NCBI RefSeq assembly: GCF_963678975.1
Contig: NC_089276.1
Coordinates: forward strand, 1,881,445 to 1,945,444
Reading direction: 5' to 3'
Source of the DNA: Dysidea avara
Taxonomy: Eukaryota > Porifera > Demospongiae > Dictyoceratida > Dysideidae
Length of the DNA stretch: 64,000 bases
Shown here one piece after another: positions 33,301 to 44,940 of the stretch (its first letter is position 1; each line of letters begins with the position of its first letter). The notes beneath the pieces were generated by a model. That model searched no databases, was not told the DNA's origin, and was given only the letters and a program-made list of their open reading frames with translations. A program made the translations under genes and the position numbers.

Positions 33301-34086
33301 CTTGCCAGGGAGTGCAGTCAGAGCATTGTTGAGGTTTGACTCACTCACAATGAATTATGGTTTGAGTGACTTTGCCCCAGTTCTTGACCGCAGCCAGTGG
33401 ATTTGGCACTCTTGTCATTTTCATTATCATTCCTTTGAAGTGTTTGCAGAGTATGACTTGTTAAACCTTAATGGTACGAAGGTAGCAGAAGGACACAAAG
33501 CCAGTTTCTGTCTTGAAGATAGCCGGTGTGATGTTAGAGGTGCTCGACGCTATCGCTGTGGAGGTGCTAAACAAGGCATATCTAAGAACTGCGGCGATCT
33601 TTATGGTCGATATTTGGACTGTCAATGGATAGACATCACAGGTATACCAGAGGGTGTCTACTCTATACAAATTAAAGTTAATCCAACTCAACTAGTACCT
33701 GAGAGTGATTATAGCAATAATGTCATCCAATGTATTGTATCTATGAGCAAGGAACGTCTTCAGGTTATACAATGTTCCCAATCTGGTGAGTTGTGGTTAA
33801 AACATTTACAGTTTGTTCACCTACTGTATACACTAAGGAAATATCATATCCAAACTAGTTTCTGCTCAATGTATATTCACTAGGTGTAAGCATATGGGCA
33901 AATATGAACACAGAAATTCTGTTAGCCATGCAGAGAAATTACTCTAATAGAACATACACATTTTATAAGTGATTGCATATTATATGCATGCACTGTACAT
34001 GTAACAATTTAGTAGCATTACGTGTATATATACTTATAATGTCTGTGTTTGTTTTTTAAACAGGTCATGAAACAGAAGTATGCTAG
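30341..34086 (+). CDS. LOXL2/3/4-like lysyl oxidase, paralogue C (six exons)
   Basis: Third cluster member. Predicted exons: 30341-31177, 32165-32512, 32694-32883, 32939-33061, 33168-33785, 34064-34086; about 712 residues. I use the ATG at 30341; the open frame extends 27 nt upstream to a GTG, but no ATG lies there and the signal peptide MTALLAIVWISAMLQNSLA starts at 30341. Domain order is as in the other paralogues: SRCR1, long-loop SRCR2, SRCR3, degenerate SRCR4, lysyl oxidase (about 500-705). Copper motif WHSCHFHYHS, LTQ lysine in GHKASFCLED, LTQ tyrosine in GDLYGRYLDCQW. The micro-exon encodes GHETEVC and a stop. A TATA box lies 77 bp upstream of the ATG and an AATAAA signal 244 bp after the stop, so this gene looks complete and active. 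It is convergent with gene D. Confidence 0.88.
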
Positions 34087-34329
34087 CATCTTGAATTATA
34101 TTGACATTAATATTATTTTTGTATAGCTATATAATTTTATAATAGTATAGCAGATCAGATTGTATTTAAGCATGTATGCATATCACTTACTAAACATATG
34201 ATGTATATTATCTGCTGTCTGTATATTGACAATAATGTAATTTAATGAAAGTATGAATATATCTGTAAGTGCTATGGGAAATATAGTACATCGCTGTGTA
34301 GCTTGTACATGGTGCAAAATTACAGCTAA

Positions 34330-34335
34330 AATAAA
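34330..34335 (+). terminator. Polyadenylation signal of gene C
   Basis: AATAAA 244 bp after the gene C stop codon, followed by GT-rich sequence (TGTTGCATATGCTGTTG), as expected of a cleavage site. Confidence 0.55.
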
Positions 34336-34570
34336 TGTTGCATATGCTGTTGTACTATCAGTAATAGACCATTAACTGTGGTAGACATTTATATGTTATG
34401 GCATACAAATATTTACAGAGGAGCAGTATGGCACAGCATTATTTCAAATATGCTTCCCACTTGTTGTTGTGGCTCAAATGTTGCTGGAGGATTAAGTTAC
34501 CACTGGACTTTCCTGACTTTTCGGGGGCATACTGAGGAATACAATGTTAAACTGAAAAGTAGTTAGTACA

Positions 34571-34816
34571 TATATATGCCTGGATCTACGAAGGAGGGTT
34601 TATAGCCTTTCCAAATTTCCACATTTGACAAGTCATAACTCATGATGCATTTAACCCATTGTCTTAAACATACCTCCAGGAATAGTGCTATGTTAGGAAT
34701 GTAAAGTGACCAAATTTCAGGCTGGTACCATGCACACAAATCAAGTTATGAATTGCCAAGTACATGCAATTGGAAAAGTTATAAGACTTCTTTTCGCAGA
34801 TCTGGTCACATATTAT
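34571..34816. mobile_element. Degenerate GTGACC-type MITE
   Basis: The left end CTGGATCTACGAAGG and the right end TTTTCGCAGATCTGGTCACA are imperfect inverted partners. They resemble the better preserved element at 53631-53873. Confidence 0.45.
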
Positions 34817-35087
34817 CCACACAAAAACAGCCAAGCTGTGAAAAAATGGTGCAGCCTGAAAAGGCTTGGGTGAAAAAAGTTGTGAAATCAAAGGTTGGCC
34901 CCCAAGAAATGGCTGCAATGATGTTAATGGTAATAATATTTAACAATGCACACAGCCATTATTAAACTTTTTTAGTATTAACATCATTGCAGCCATTTCT
35001 TGGCTGCCACCTTTGATTTCACAATTTCTTTCCCTCAAGCTTTTTCAGGCTGCACTATTTTTCACAGCTTGGCTGTTTTTGTGTGGA
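34817..35087. mobile_element. Foldback element, 270 bp, with adjacent hairpin
   Basis: The arms start CCACACAAAAACAGCCAAGC and end in the complement GCTTGGCTGTTTTTGTGTGG. A related hairpin (CCCCAAAACCAGCG...CTTCGGGG) lies just right of it at 35114-35144. It is a diverged relative, in opposite orientation, of the tail of the composite elements, but has no head or array. Confidence 0.7.
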
Positions 35088-35195
35088 ATTCACTTCTTTT
35101 TGTACTTTATAAGGCCCCAAAACCAGCGTATGGCTGACTTCGGGGTTTATTTTACTCACATTTCTTCTTTTCTATACAAAACAATGATGATTGTA

Positions 35196-35530
35196 GGGGC
35201 GGATCCAGGAGCTGGCAAGGGGAGGGGCGCAAACAGGCTAAGTTGTAGGTGGTTGGGGAGAGCAGATTTTTATGTTTTAAGCAACAATGATCACTCCCTA
35301 GTAGGTTGATTTTTGCACGAAGGTGCCGAGTGACAGTTTGATTGCTCTTTAATCTCTTTTAATTTTGGATTCAGGTGAGTTTGCAATAAATGGTAGTAAA
35401 ATGTAGTTTTCATGAGTTATATAAACCAATTTTGGTCTGATAAGGTATATAGAATTTCCATCAAAGAAGTATGCCTCTTCCACAGAGGGGGACATTTGCC
35501 CCAAATGTCCCATTCTGGATTTGCCATTGG
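35196..35530. mobile_element. hAT-like MITE with GGGGCGGATCCAGG end
   Basis: The left end is GGGGCGGATCCAGGAGCTGG. The right end CTGGATTTGCCATTGGA is an imperfect inverted partner. No coding capacity. Confidence 0.45.
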
Positions 35531-35764
35531 ATTATTGATGACAAACTTATAAATGTATTTCATTGCATGATTTACTTCAGTATTTGATAATAATTATTGT
35601 AATACTCTAATAGAATGTACATTTTTGATGACTTTCAATAGAACATACAATGATACATAGAATGTTCCAGTACTTCTAATGGTAGCAAACATTTCTTTAT
35701 AGCTAAGCATGCAGATTTAAACTAGAATTTCATTTATAAAACAGAAATTATGCGAAGTGATCAG

Positions 35765-35850
35765 TCGAGATAGCTGTGGTACAATAGTTAAGGATGCAGG
35801 TGTTGGGTATGGAGGTTCCTGGTTCGAATTCTGGCATATAAGTTTTTTTT
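35765..35850 (+). repeat. tRNA-derived SINE head
   Basis: TGTGGTACAATAGTTAAGG resembles a Pol III A box region. GGTTCGAATTC at 35821-35831 is a near-perfect B box, about 45 bp downstream, and a T-run follows. The fold does not make a convincing functional tRNA, so I call a SINE. Confidence 0.6.
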
Positions 35851-35999
35851 GACATTTTTTGTGCACTTTTTTTGCCACGCAATGACTGCTACACTGTATG
35901 ATAGAGTCTCAATCCTGTGGTTTTACACTTGTTTGGTTTTTGCTTGTAATTCTACTGCTATTCAAACTATCAAAAGGCAGTGCTACCAATTTTCAAGTT

Positions 36000-36200
36000 A
36001 TTCCTATTCTCGGTTTACCCTGTAGTCTTGACAGAAGAAATGTGAATCAATGCTCATAACTCCTTGAATAATAACAGATTCGCAGCAAACTTGGTACGTG
36101 AATTCACCTTTATACGCTCTTCATTTGTGCCAAAGATCAAGGTAATCAAGTTACACGTTTGCGTTTTATGGCAATTTTCGTAAAATGTGTGATAAGAAAT
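36000..36200 (-). repeat. Degenerate inverted piece of the composite-element head
   Basis: In reverse complement it reads GCCATAAAACGCAAACG, TTGGCACAAATGAAG, GGAGTTATGAGC and CTACAGGGTAAACCG in the same order as the head of copies 1-3. Strongly diverged, so older. Confidence 0.55.
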
Positions 36201-36424
36201 TGAAGCCCCATATAGCATAAGAAGAGAAAAATGAAGAAATCAATGCAAAAAGTTGAACTGTTATTTTATTTTAATTTTAAATGCTTTTTAATGCAGGTTA
36301 CGCCTGCATTAATGGCCTGTGGGCAACATGTACCCGCAGCCAGAGAGAATATACGTACACACAAATTATTACAATACTTATTAGCTACAACTACATACTA
36401 CTTACACTATTACAGCTATAGCTA

Positions 36425-37270
36425 CTAATAATTACAGTTGATTGAAGTTGGTTGGGATTGGTTCCCTATAGAGCAATGATAACAAGGACATAGAAAATGG
36501 TATGTACAGGCTCTCTCGGAATTAAAATTGTCAGTAAAATGAGTCCAGAAGTAGTTAGTTATGTGATGCTTGATTGTGTTAGTAGATAATGATAGGTCTA
36601 AGACTGGTAAACAGTTATAAAGTCTCGCAATTCTGTTGAAGTAAAAATGGTGTTGAGTTGCTGTTGCTGTCCTTTGGTGAATTAACTTTTGGTGGGTTCC
36701 AGACCTCATAGTACTGCTAGCAAAAGTGATGTGATGATTGATATTAAAGTTATCTGTTGGTGATTTTATTAAAAGTTTTATAAAGAACAATTAGGTCATG
36801 AAGTTCGTAGATATACATAAGTGGCAGTAGATTCAATTTTTGCAGCCCAGAGTTGTATGATGAATTATAGTCATTTAAGATGTATTTAGTAGTTCTATGT
36901 TGTATGTGTTCTAACATGGTGATATCTTTTATTAATTGTGGTCTCCATAGTTGTGAACAGTACAGAAGTTGAGATCAAACTAGTGCAATGTATAGTTGTT
37001 TCTTAGCATTGATACAGATAGTTTTAAAGGTTCATCTGATGAGTCCTAGTGTTTGATAAGCTTTTGTGGAGATAATGTGCTGACCAATTAAAATTGGATG
37101 AGAAAGTTACACCAACTGTTGCAAATTTGATCAAATTTGTTGTGTGGCCTACTCTACCTGGTGGGAAGCTATAATGCAAAAATGGTATGCTTTGGTTGCG
37201 CACAAAATGGCAAGGTTGTTGAAGATGTAGTCTAATGCTAATTCCACTAAACATAGCAATGTTAGGCATT
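36425..37270 (-). pseudogene. Non-LTR reverse transcriptase 3' fragment with frameshifts
   Basis: Reverse-strand frames encode GVTFSSNFNWSAH, then in shifted frames pieces such as LWRPQLIKDI and RIARLYNCLPVLDLSLS, in the order expected of the C-terminal end of CR1/jockey-type reverse transcriptases. At least two frame breaks and no catalytic core: a dead fragment. It belongs to a different lineage from the one at 24605. Confidence 0.65.
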
Positions 37271-38466
37271 CACTTTCTAATATCTGATAATAAAAACTTG
37301 TAAGCCAGTAAAGGTATTGTTGCTCATGGAATATGTACCACTTTGAAGTAGTGTAATAAAGTAGTCATGACTTGATTGCTCTATTAAAGTTAACTGTTTT
37401 ATTACAGCATATAACGACGATCATTGTCTGTCACATGCCGTGACATGCGCAAGAAAGGTATTATTCTATTTACTAAGCAACCATGGGGCAACATGGAGCC
37501 AAAGGAGCATACAACCTATTCTGGTGCTCTATGAGCACACCCATTTGTATTTTAGAACTTTTATAAATTCAGTATATAGCTACTTACAGTTATATAATAT
37601 AACTGTTATGGTTAACTGCATTATAGTCACTATCTCACTAGGGACCCACATATAAGGCTACAGTAAGCCTGTCAAAACATGTTACTAAAAGTCTGCTGAA
37701 GCACTGAACAATAAAAGTGAGGGACCATAGCCCCATTCTCATACAGGAACATACATGTATCTAGGATTTTCCAATGTGGTTCGGTAGTGAGTTATTACAG
37801 TCTGAACCGCTGACAGTTTTGAACAGTAGAATGCTTCAAATTTTAGTGGCTTCTATGGATAATGCAGCAGAAATGTTTCCTTGGTTCTCTTTATAAGTTC
37901 TTATTGTCAATTATGGCTTTATGGCTGGTCAGGTGTTGTAGTGATCTCTAAATTCTCCAATAAACACTAGATTTAGCTCCATACTAAATGTTTCATCATT
38001 ATAATTATTACTCTTTAATGCCATTTTAAAATTGTTTCCCATTACGAATATTCTACTAGAGTAGTTTTTACTGCTCTATATTAGAATCACATCTGACTGC
38101 TCTTTTTTGTAGCACCCTTATTCTCCCTTAATCTACTTTTTACATTTTAGGAATGAAAATCCATTCACTTCTGCCTTTTAGGAAGCTATACACTACTTCA
38201 TCACACACTGTATACGACTACATGTACACTCTCTACATTGCTACAGTGTTTTTCTGATACATTCTCCCTAGAACTTCCTTAACAGGTACAAGGTTAGTGA
38301 GACCTTTACATGTGAAACTCTACTGGGTAACAAGATTCATCGGTCTTCATCTATAGTTATTACATGTTCAGCACAACACAATTTTTAAGAGTATCTGTAT
38401 AACAGTTTTAATGTACTGTACACTGCATGTAGTTTTATTATTTAATATACTATGCTGCAATATTCA

Positions 38467-38582
38467 ATTATAGTAAAATTATACACATGATTATAGTAAA
38501 ATTATACACATGATTACAGTAAAATTATACACATGATTATAGTAAAATTATACACATGATTATAGTAAAATTATACACATGT
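38467..38582. repeat. 23-bp minisatellite, about five units
   Basis: The unit ATTATAGTAAAATTATACAC plus ATG is repeated head to tail with one substitution. It lies just beyond the 3' end of gene D, where its transcript should end. Confidence 0.9.
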
Positions 38583-38694
38583 ACACTAGTGAGATGGTAG
38601 CTAGTGGATTAATGTGTGCTTAATAATATTTACAGTTATTGCAATTAACCAAAAACTCTGCATCAGTAGGAAAGTAGTTCACAACTTTGTCATG

Positions 38695-41600
38695 TCCTGT
38701 ACAGAAGAATACATAATAAAAATTACTACATTTCGTATGTTTAAATGCACTACATTGTGGGTGGAATGAAATGAAACAAAGTAATGCCTATATATACTTC
38801 TAATCTGATGCAATTTAGGTAATGTTGTGCAACTATATAGCCATGCATTAAATCATGTTATACTTTCATGCTTGCATCATTCATAACTCACAATATTGGG
38901 AACATTGTATAACCTGAAGGCGTTTCTTGCCCATAGATACAGTACAATGGATGACATTATTGCTATAATCACTCTCAGGTACTAGTTGAGTTGGATTAAC
39001 TTTGATTTGTATAGAGTAGATACCCTCTGGTACACCTGTGATGTCTATCCATTGACAGTCCAGATATCGAGAATATGTGTCACCGCAGTTCTTAGATATT
39101 CCTTGTTTTCTACCACAATTATACCAAGAATGTCCACCAGCATCACAGTCTGTGTCAGCAAGACAGAAACTGGCTTTGTGGCCTTCTGCTACCTTAGTGC
39201 CATTAAGATTCAACAAGTCATACTCTGCAAACACTTCAAAAGAATGATGATGATCATGGCAAGAATGCCAAATCCATTCACGCCGATTAAGGATTGGGGT
39301 AAAGTCACTCAAACCATAGTTCATTGTGAGTAAATCAAATCGCAACAATGTTCTGACTGAGTCATCTGGCAGTCCAACAGCATCACTAGCAAGGCAATTC
39401 TCCTCTAAGGCACACTGAAGTCTTTTCATTGGTGTAAAATCATATCTTGAGCGAAGAGATTTTTTAAACGTTGAGAGAATAGGAACAAGATCCGGTAATT
39501 CTGCATGAATAGATGATAAATAGCAACAATTAAAATGTCTATTTACATACTATTTACACATTTTTAGAGCATTTATTGTCACGTTGACTACATGCTATGA
39601 CACTACAACTATATGAAAGCAATACACACATGTGTGTGTTTGTGTTTGTGTGTGTGTATGTGCACGTGCGTGCGGTCTCTACCATGGGTTACACACTTTT
39701 ATCACATCTAATCAGTAGGTCTCCATTATCACATTGTGATACAGGTACAAACTGCATATCACATTCACGAACATTTAGCTCATTTCCCTTACAAACGAAC
39801 TTCCCTCTATATCTTTGTCCTGTAAAACAACATTCTATTCAATCAATTACACTATACAATGAGTCATTACTAACCTGTATAACTAGCTACCTTGCTGGAT
39901 TGGTAAGTTACTAAAAATTTAGGATCAGGTAGTGAACGACACAATACACTACTCATCATCGTATCTACATCATCATAACACACCAGACCATAACCATGGT
40001 TACTGGAAACAGCTACTTCAACATGGTTATCATTGATGTTGTTGACGGTAGACACAAACTGAACCTGCATAATGTAAAACAGATTATTAACTATGATGTT
40101 ATAAACTTGTGTGTTATAACTTTGTACTTATGGAAGATATACCAAATACAACACTATGGCACTGTAACTATTTAATGAGTACTACATGTCTTATGAAATT
40201 CTAATACTGCTGCAGGGAATATCTTCATACACACTTACTGGTGATTTCTGTCCATGATAGATATCTGGTACATTACACTCGACTCCCACATCTCCACTAT
40301 GACCATTACATGAAGCAGTGCTACCCCAGGGAAGATGTTTACAATCATGTAGTTGTGATTCAGTCCCATCACACTTTACATCACTCAACCAGATCTTTCT
40401 AATTCCCCGGCCATATCCAGCTCTTTTAGTAATAGTAACAACATTACCATAACCAAGTGATCGACACAGAACATTAGCACTGCTATCATCAAATCCATCA
40501 TCACAGACAGTACCCCACTGATTGTTATACAACACCTCTACTCTTCCCATCCATGGCATTACTCCAGATTTGAGGCGGTATAATGGCTGTATACAACACC
40601 AAGGAAAGATAAAATGATATCCTTCACATTAGCAAAAACAATGCTTGACTGGACAAATAGTAGACCAACAAAACTTTTCATTAATTTATTGCTGTTGTAC
40701 GTACCCATGTACACTATATAGTGTGTACTTGACTCGTGTATGCTTACATAGTATTCCATATGATGTTGTAGAGAGTTATAATGTAAAGTTAGGATTTGGT
40801 AAACTTAGGAGTAATGAATAGCTACTAACAACATTTGATCCTATACAAACTTCAGTGCTTAGTTTAAAACTCTGGTGGCAAATAGTAAAGTACATTCCAA
40901 CGTTGTTTTACTGTGTGGCCAGCCTTGTTCAAATAATTACATTAAAGGAAACTGGTTGCAAGCTACGTAACTGTATATGGCCATTATAGCTACACGTGTG
41001 CGTGTACACACACAAGCACACTTATATCGAAACAATACAGCTAAATGCTCACTTGATAATTTGCACCATCACAGGATGGGTGAGGATGGAATCCACATCT
41101 TGCAGTAGCTACTTTACCACCAGGATTATCAAATGGACCCCATCCATGATGAGGGCATAAGCTTAAATCTCTCTCTGTACCAGTACAACCCAGGCCCTGT
41201 AATGTGACTTTTTGCAGGTGTGTCCTTTTGAATTGATTCTTCTGCTGTCTACTGACACGGATTTTCCGTGGTAAAAGGTCTGTCAATTTTGACACAGTTC
41301 CAAAGCTCACAGGATACCCCAGTTGACCACACACCACATTCACATCTTCATCATCCCATTCATCAACTGATACTGGCCACCATCTCTCATTATAGTAAAT
41401 TTCAACAATCCCCTCAACATGTACAGATGGGGTACATTCTCCTGGATCAGGACCACGTTTTCTGGCAATGTTATTACAAGTCTTATTGTATGGACAGGTC
41501 AGTCTAACAGGTGGAGAATGTTGACATATCACTCCAACATTTTGTTGTTGGTCACTGCATTGATCTGGTTTTACAATGTCACAGTCAAAAATGCTGTCTT

Positions 41601-41886
41601 CTTCTCCAGTGCAGTTCAGTTTCCAAACTCTGCCTCTACTTTGACCATAGTAGATACTCTTATGGGTGATAATGGCACCAGAATAGCCTAGTGTCTTGCA
41701 GATGACATGGGCATCCTTTATCTCAAAATCATCGCCACAAATCTTACCCCACTTGCGATTAACTAACACTTCCACCACGCCCTGATAATCAGAACCACTG
41801 TTCACCAGCCTGATGTCCTCTGGGATAGCAGCAATGGAATCCTGCAGGGTTGCTAATAACCAAACAAATACTAACAGTACCATCAT
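38695..41886 (-). CDS. LOXL2/3/4-like lysyl oxidase, paralogue D (reverse strand)
   Basis: Fourth cluster member, convergent with C. Predicted exons (5' to 3'): 41886-41053, 40586-40239, 40064-39875, 39819-39697, 39500-38892. Splicing to the expected last acceptor at 38696 makes TGA at the junction and ends the protein at about 701 residues; reading through the donor instead adds CEL and a stop at 38883. Signal peptide MMVLLVFVWLLATLQDSIAA; SRCR1-4 as in the paralogues; lysyl oxidase from about 499. The copper motif is WHSCHDHHHS: one tyrosine is replaced by histidine, but the H-x-H-x-H spacing is kept. The LTQ lysine (GHKASFCL) and tyrosine (GDTYSRYLDCQW) are present. Exons 3-4 and several introns are nearly identical to gene C, pointing to a recent inverted duplication. 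The 3' end is the only unusual part. Confidence 0.85.
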
Positions 41887-41935
41887 AGCACCACTGTGTT
41901 ATAGTAATGACTGACCTGTCACACTGTTGTTGTCA

Positions 41936-41942
41936 ATTTATA
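41936..41942 (-). promoter_or_regulatory. TATA-like box of gene D
   Basis: Reads TATAAAT on the reverse strand, 50 bp upstream of the gene D ATG. Comparable in place to the gene C TATA box. Confidence 0.4.
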
Positions 41943-43918
41943 CTGTACTGAAATCTTTTAAAAGGTTTCACTGTTTGCTCAACAGTACATACTATGTCAT
42001 CAGCAACTTCCTAATTCTACTGAATCATTTCTTGTGTAAACAGTAGATAATTAATACTCCTACACATGGTGTGCTCACTTCATAACATTGATGTAAGAAG
42101 GTAAGTACCTATAATAACAACCATATGTAGCTGACACCAGAAACTTTGTATCTAAGTAACCTGTAAAGTGTACATGTGTGAGCACCATACTGCCTGTTCA
42201 CTTAGAGAAAGGGGGCTACGCACAATGTGGAACTTGTCACAAATGGTTCAGGAGTTAAGGAGGCCTAACAGACCACACATGTTGAACATGATGTTTCTCT
42301 ACCTGCTGTTTTTGGCTTGTTTAACTGTTTAACAGCGGAAACGGAGCATGCAACTGCAAGCACTACAACAAGATCATTACATAATATTATTCTATGCATT
42401 TCATATAATCATTTAGCTACATGGGATCATTCAAGACACTGTAATGGCTTTACAGCAGCTGTCAGTTTCATGGCAACTAATGTTCCAATTACCTGGTAAT
42501 TATTATTTCACAGTAGCTATATTATCATAGTTAAGAAAATGCATAAAGTTAATGATACTTAGTAAATAATGCTATATCTCTTAGTGACATTTACACTGAA
42601 TGTGATGATCAAAGTGTATGACATCATGTGATGGGTCATAACATGCCTTATAGTCTAATCATCATTAATTTTGCTTACTTCAAAGCCAGACACCTCATCA
42701 TACATGCTGAAATGAGACTACATGTATATATAGCTGATACAAAGAAGCAAAGTAATCCTGTAAACCAAAATAATTATGGGGCTATAAAACCAGAACTCTG
42801 CACTGTTAGTTTTATGTATAGCATCTATATAAAACAATTTTATGATATTGGTATGATGGTCTGTACCTAAAGTATAATTCTTTCAAAACTTCTTCAGTAG
42901 TCGAGGAGTCCACAACTCTTTTGTACAGCTTCTTTGAAATCTTGTTGAAATATCAAATCTTAGCTGATTTTAAAATCTGAAATCATGAAAAATTGTTATA
43001 AAATTCCATGTATTTTATGTATATTTAGCATTATGTGTGTTATGCCTTACATTGGTATGGAACTTTCATATGGCTTCTATAGGTTTCTAAATGTGAAATC
43101 TTAGGTTTCCACATATTTCCGGATACTAAGCGTCTTGTGGTCTAATTTTTCGAGATGCCACAATTTTTTTTGCTCTGAAATCAAATCTTGTCATAAAATC
43201 TTTGAAATGTTGGGAAAAGTTAAAGATGTGAAATCTCGTACAGGGTTTTCACAAGTTGCGGACCCCTCATTAGTAGTGGTGTAACCTCAAAAGTATGTAG
43301 CACACTGTACTAACAAAATAATTCTGAGGTACTTAATCCATATTTAAAGCTCATGAACTAGCTGTGTTTTTTTGCACAGTGGTAGCACAAAACTATGTTT
43401 TTGTGCATATGTGTTCATGAAACTATCTACCTCATCGAGGATACACAATTAACTTGTTTTGAAAACAAAATTAACTAGCTCAATAATTTGGTTTTCTAAA
43501 AGGAAATCCGCAAACTTAAGGGAACAGTATATTAAAATTGACTGGCACTGAAAAATACAAATCATGCTAAAATAACCATATTTAGTCACCGCACATCATG
43601 ATATTTACATCATGTTCATCACAGTTCATGATTAATGGAAACAGACCATGTTATTTAATTAACTATTCTGTATTACAAAGTACTAAGTTGTCCACAAGTC
43701 TTGTTTCCATGGGAATGCCATAACAGATTCTGCACAAATATGGTAACAAAGTCAGACATCAAGTGTGATCATCACATCTGTGATATTTTAAGGCTACATG
43801 TATCAATGTAAGTGCAATAACATTCCTATAATTATTTTTGTTTCATTTTATTAAGTAAGGCTTTGCAGCACAAGTGATGAAGGTCTGTAAGACACCTGGT
43901 CTAACAGCCTGTTTAAAA
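41943..43918. other. Non-coding region upstream of gene D
   Basis: About 2 kb with no gene or clear element. AT-rich, with only short chance reading frames. Confidence 0.5.
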
Positions 43919-44144
43919 TGACCGAATTTTGGAAAACCACCCTTATTCAACACATTAATATTTAGTTCTGAAACACAGCAATATAATGGTAGAATAAACC
44001 ATAGATAGCACATGAATTTGCTACAAGAAAAAGTTTATAAATATATGAAAAGGGTTTTCTACTATTAACAGCACCATGCTAGTTTCAAAAAATTCTAATT
44101 ATTTCAGATGCGACAATAAGGGTGATTTTTCCAAAATTCGGTCA
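43919..44144. mobile_element. GTGACC-type MITE abutting composite copy 2
   Basis: Terminal inverted repeats of about 30 bp: the left TGACCGAATTTTGGAAAA and the right TTTTCCAAAATTCGGTCA. 226 bp, no coding. Composite copy 2 begins 2 bp after its right end. A half copy occurs at 62800. Confidence 0.75.
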
Positions 44145-44940
44145 CATCAAGACACACGGTAGTGTGTCGTGCGGCCCAAGAAGCCGGCACGTAACACCCG
44201 TGAGTATATTGACATGAAGAAAGAAAACGCAATTTTCGCACCTCCGTAGCTCTGTGCTTCCTTGATGAAACAAGACGATTTTTGCTGTGGACATGCCCCC
44301 CAACTGTAGCACTCCACATTCCAAATTTGAGCGAAATCGCTTCGCGCGTTTCCGAGATATTCGACTTCAAAAATTGGCTCAGTTTCTTCGTTTTTTTTTT
44401 CTTATTTTTCTTTTTCTTGTCGCACACTTACAAAAACTGCTATAAAACTCGCACGCCATATCCGATTGCCTTGAAATTTGGCACACAGAAGGGGGATATA
44501 AAGGCGCATCTCTGTATCACCTTTAGCTGGAATACGATAAACAGGCAAAGCGTTATGAGCGATTATTCACGAAAATTAACACCAATATGTTGTCACGCCT
44601 ACAGGGTAAACCGCGTATGGGAAGAAGCTGAAAATCGGTGGGTGAATAGGTTAACTATTGAACCTCAAACCTTTTGTGGTTTGAAAGAAATCGAGCTAAA
44701 AACCAGGAAGATACAACGAAAAAACCAACAGTGTGTAACAATTACGCAATCGAGATTAGCTAATAAAAAACGACTGCTTGCCACGCCTACCAGGTAAACC
44801 GCTTGGGGTAATGCTTTGAAAATCGCTGTACAGATGGAGTTATCATCTTAGAAAGGCTCTTCAATGGTGTAGAAGAATCAGACTTAAAACCACGGAGTTA
44901 TAACACGAAATCCAACTTAGTGTAGCAAGTGCGAGATCGA

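Noticed and set aside
35765-35850. A functional tRNA gene
   Set aside because: The A and B boxes are visible, but the acceptor and anticodon stems do not pair convincingly; better explained as a SINE.
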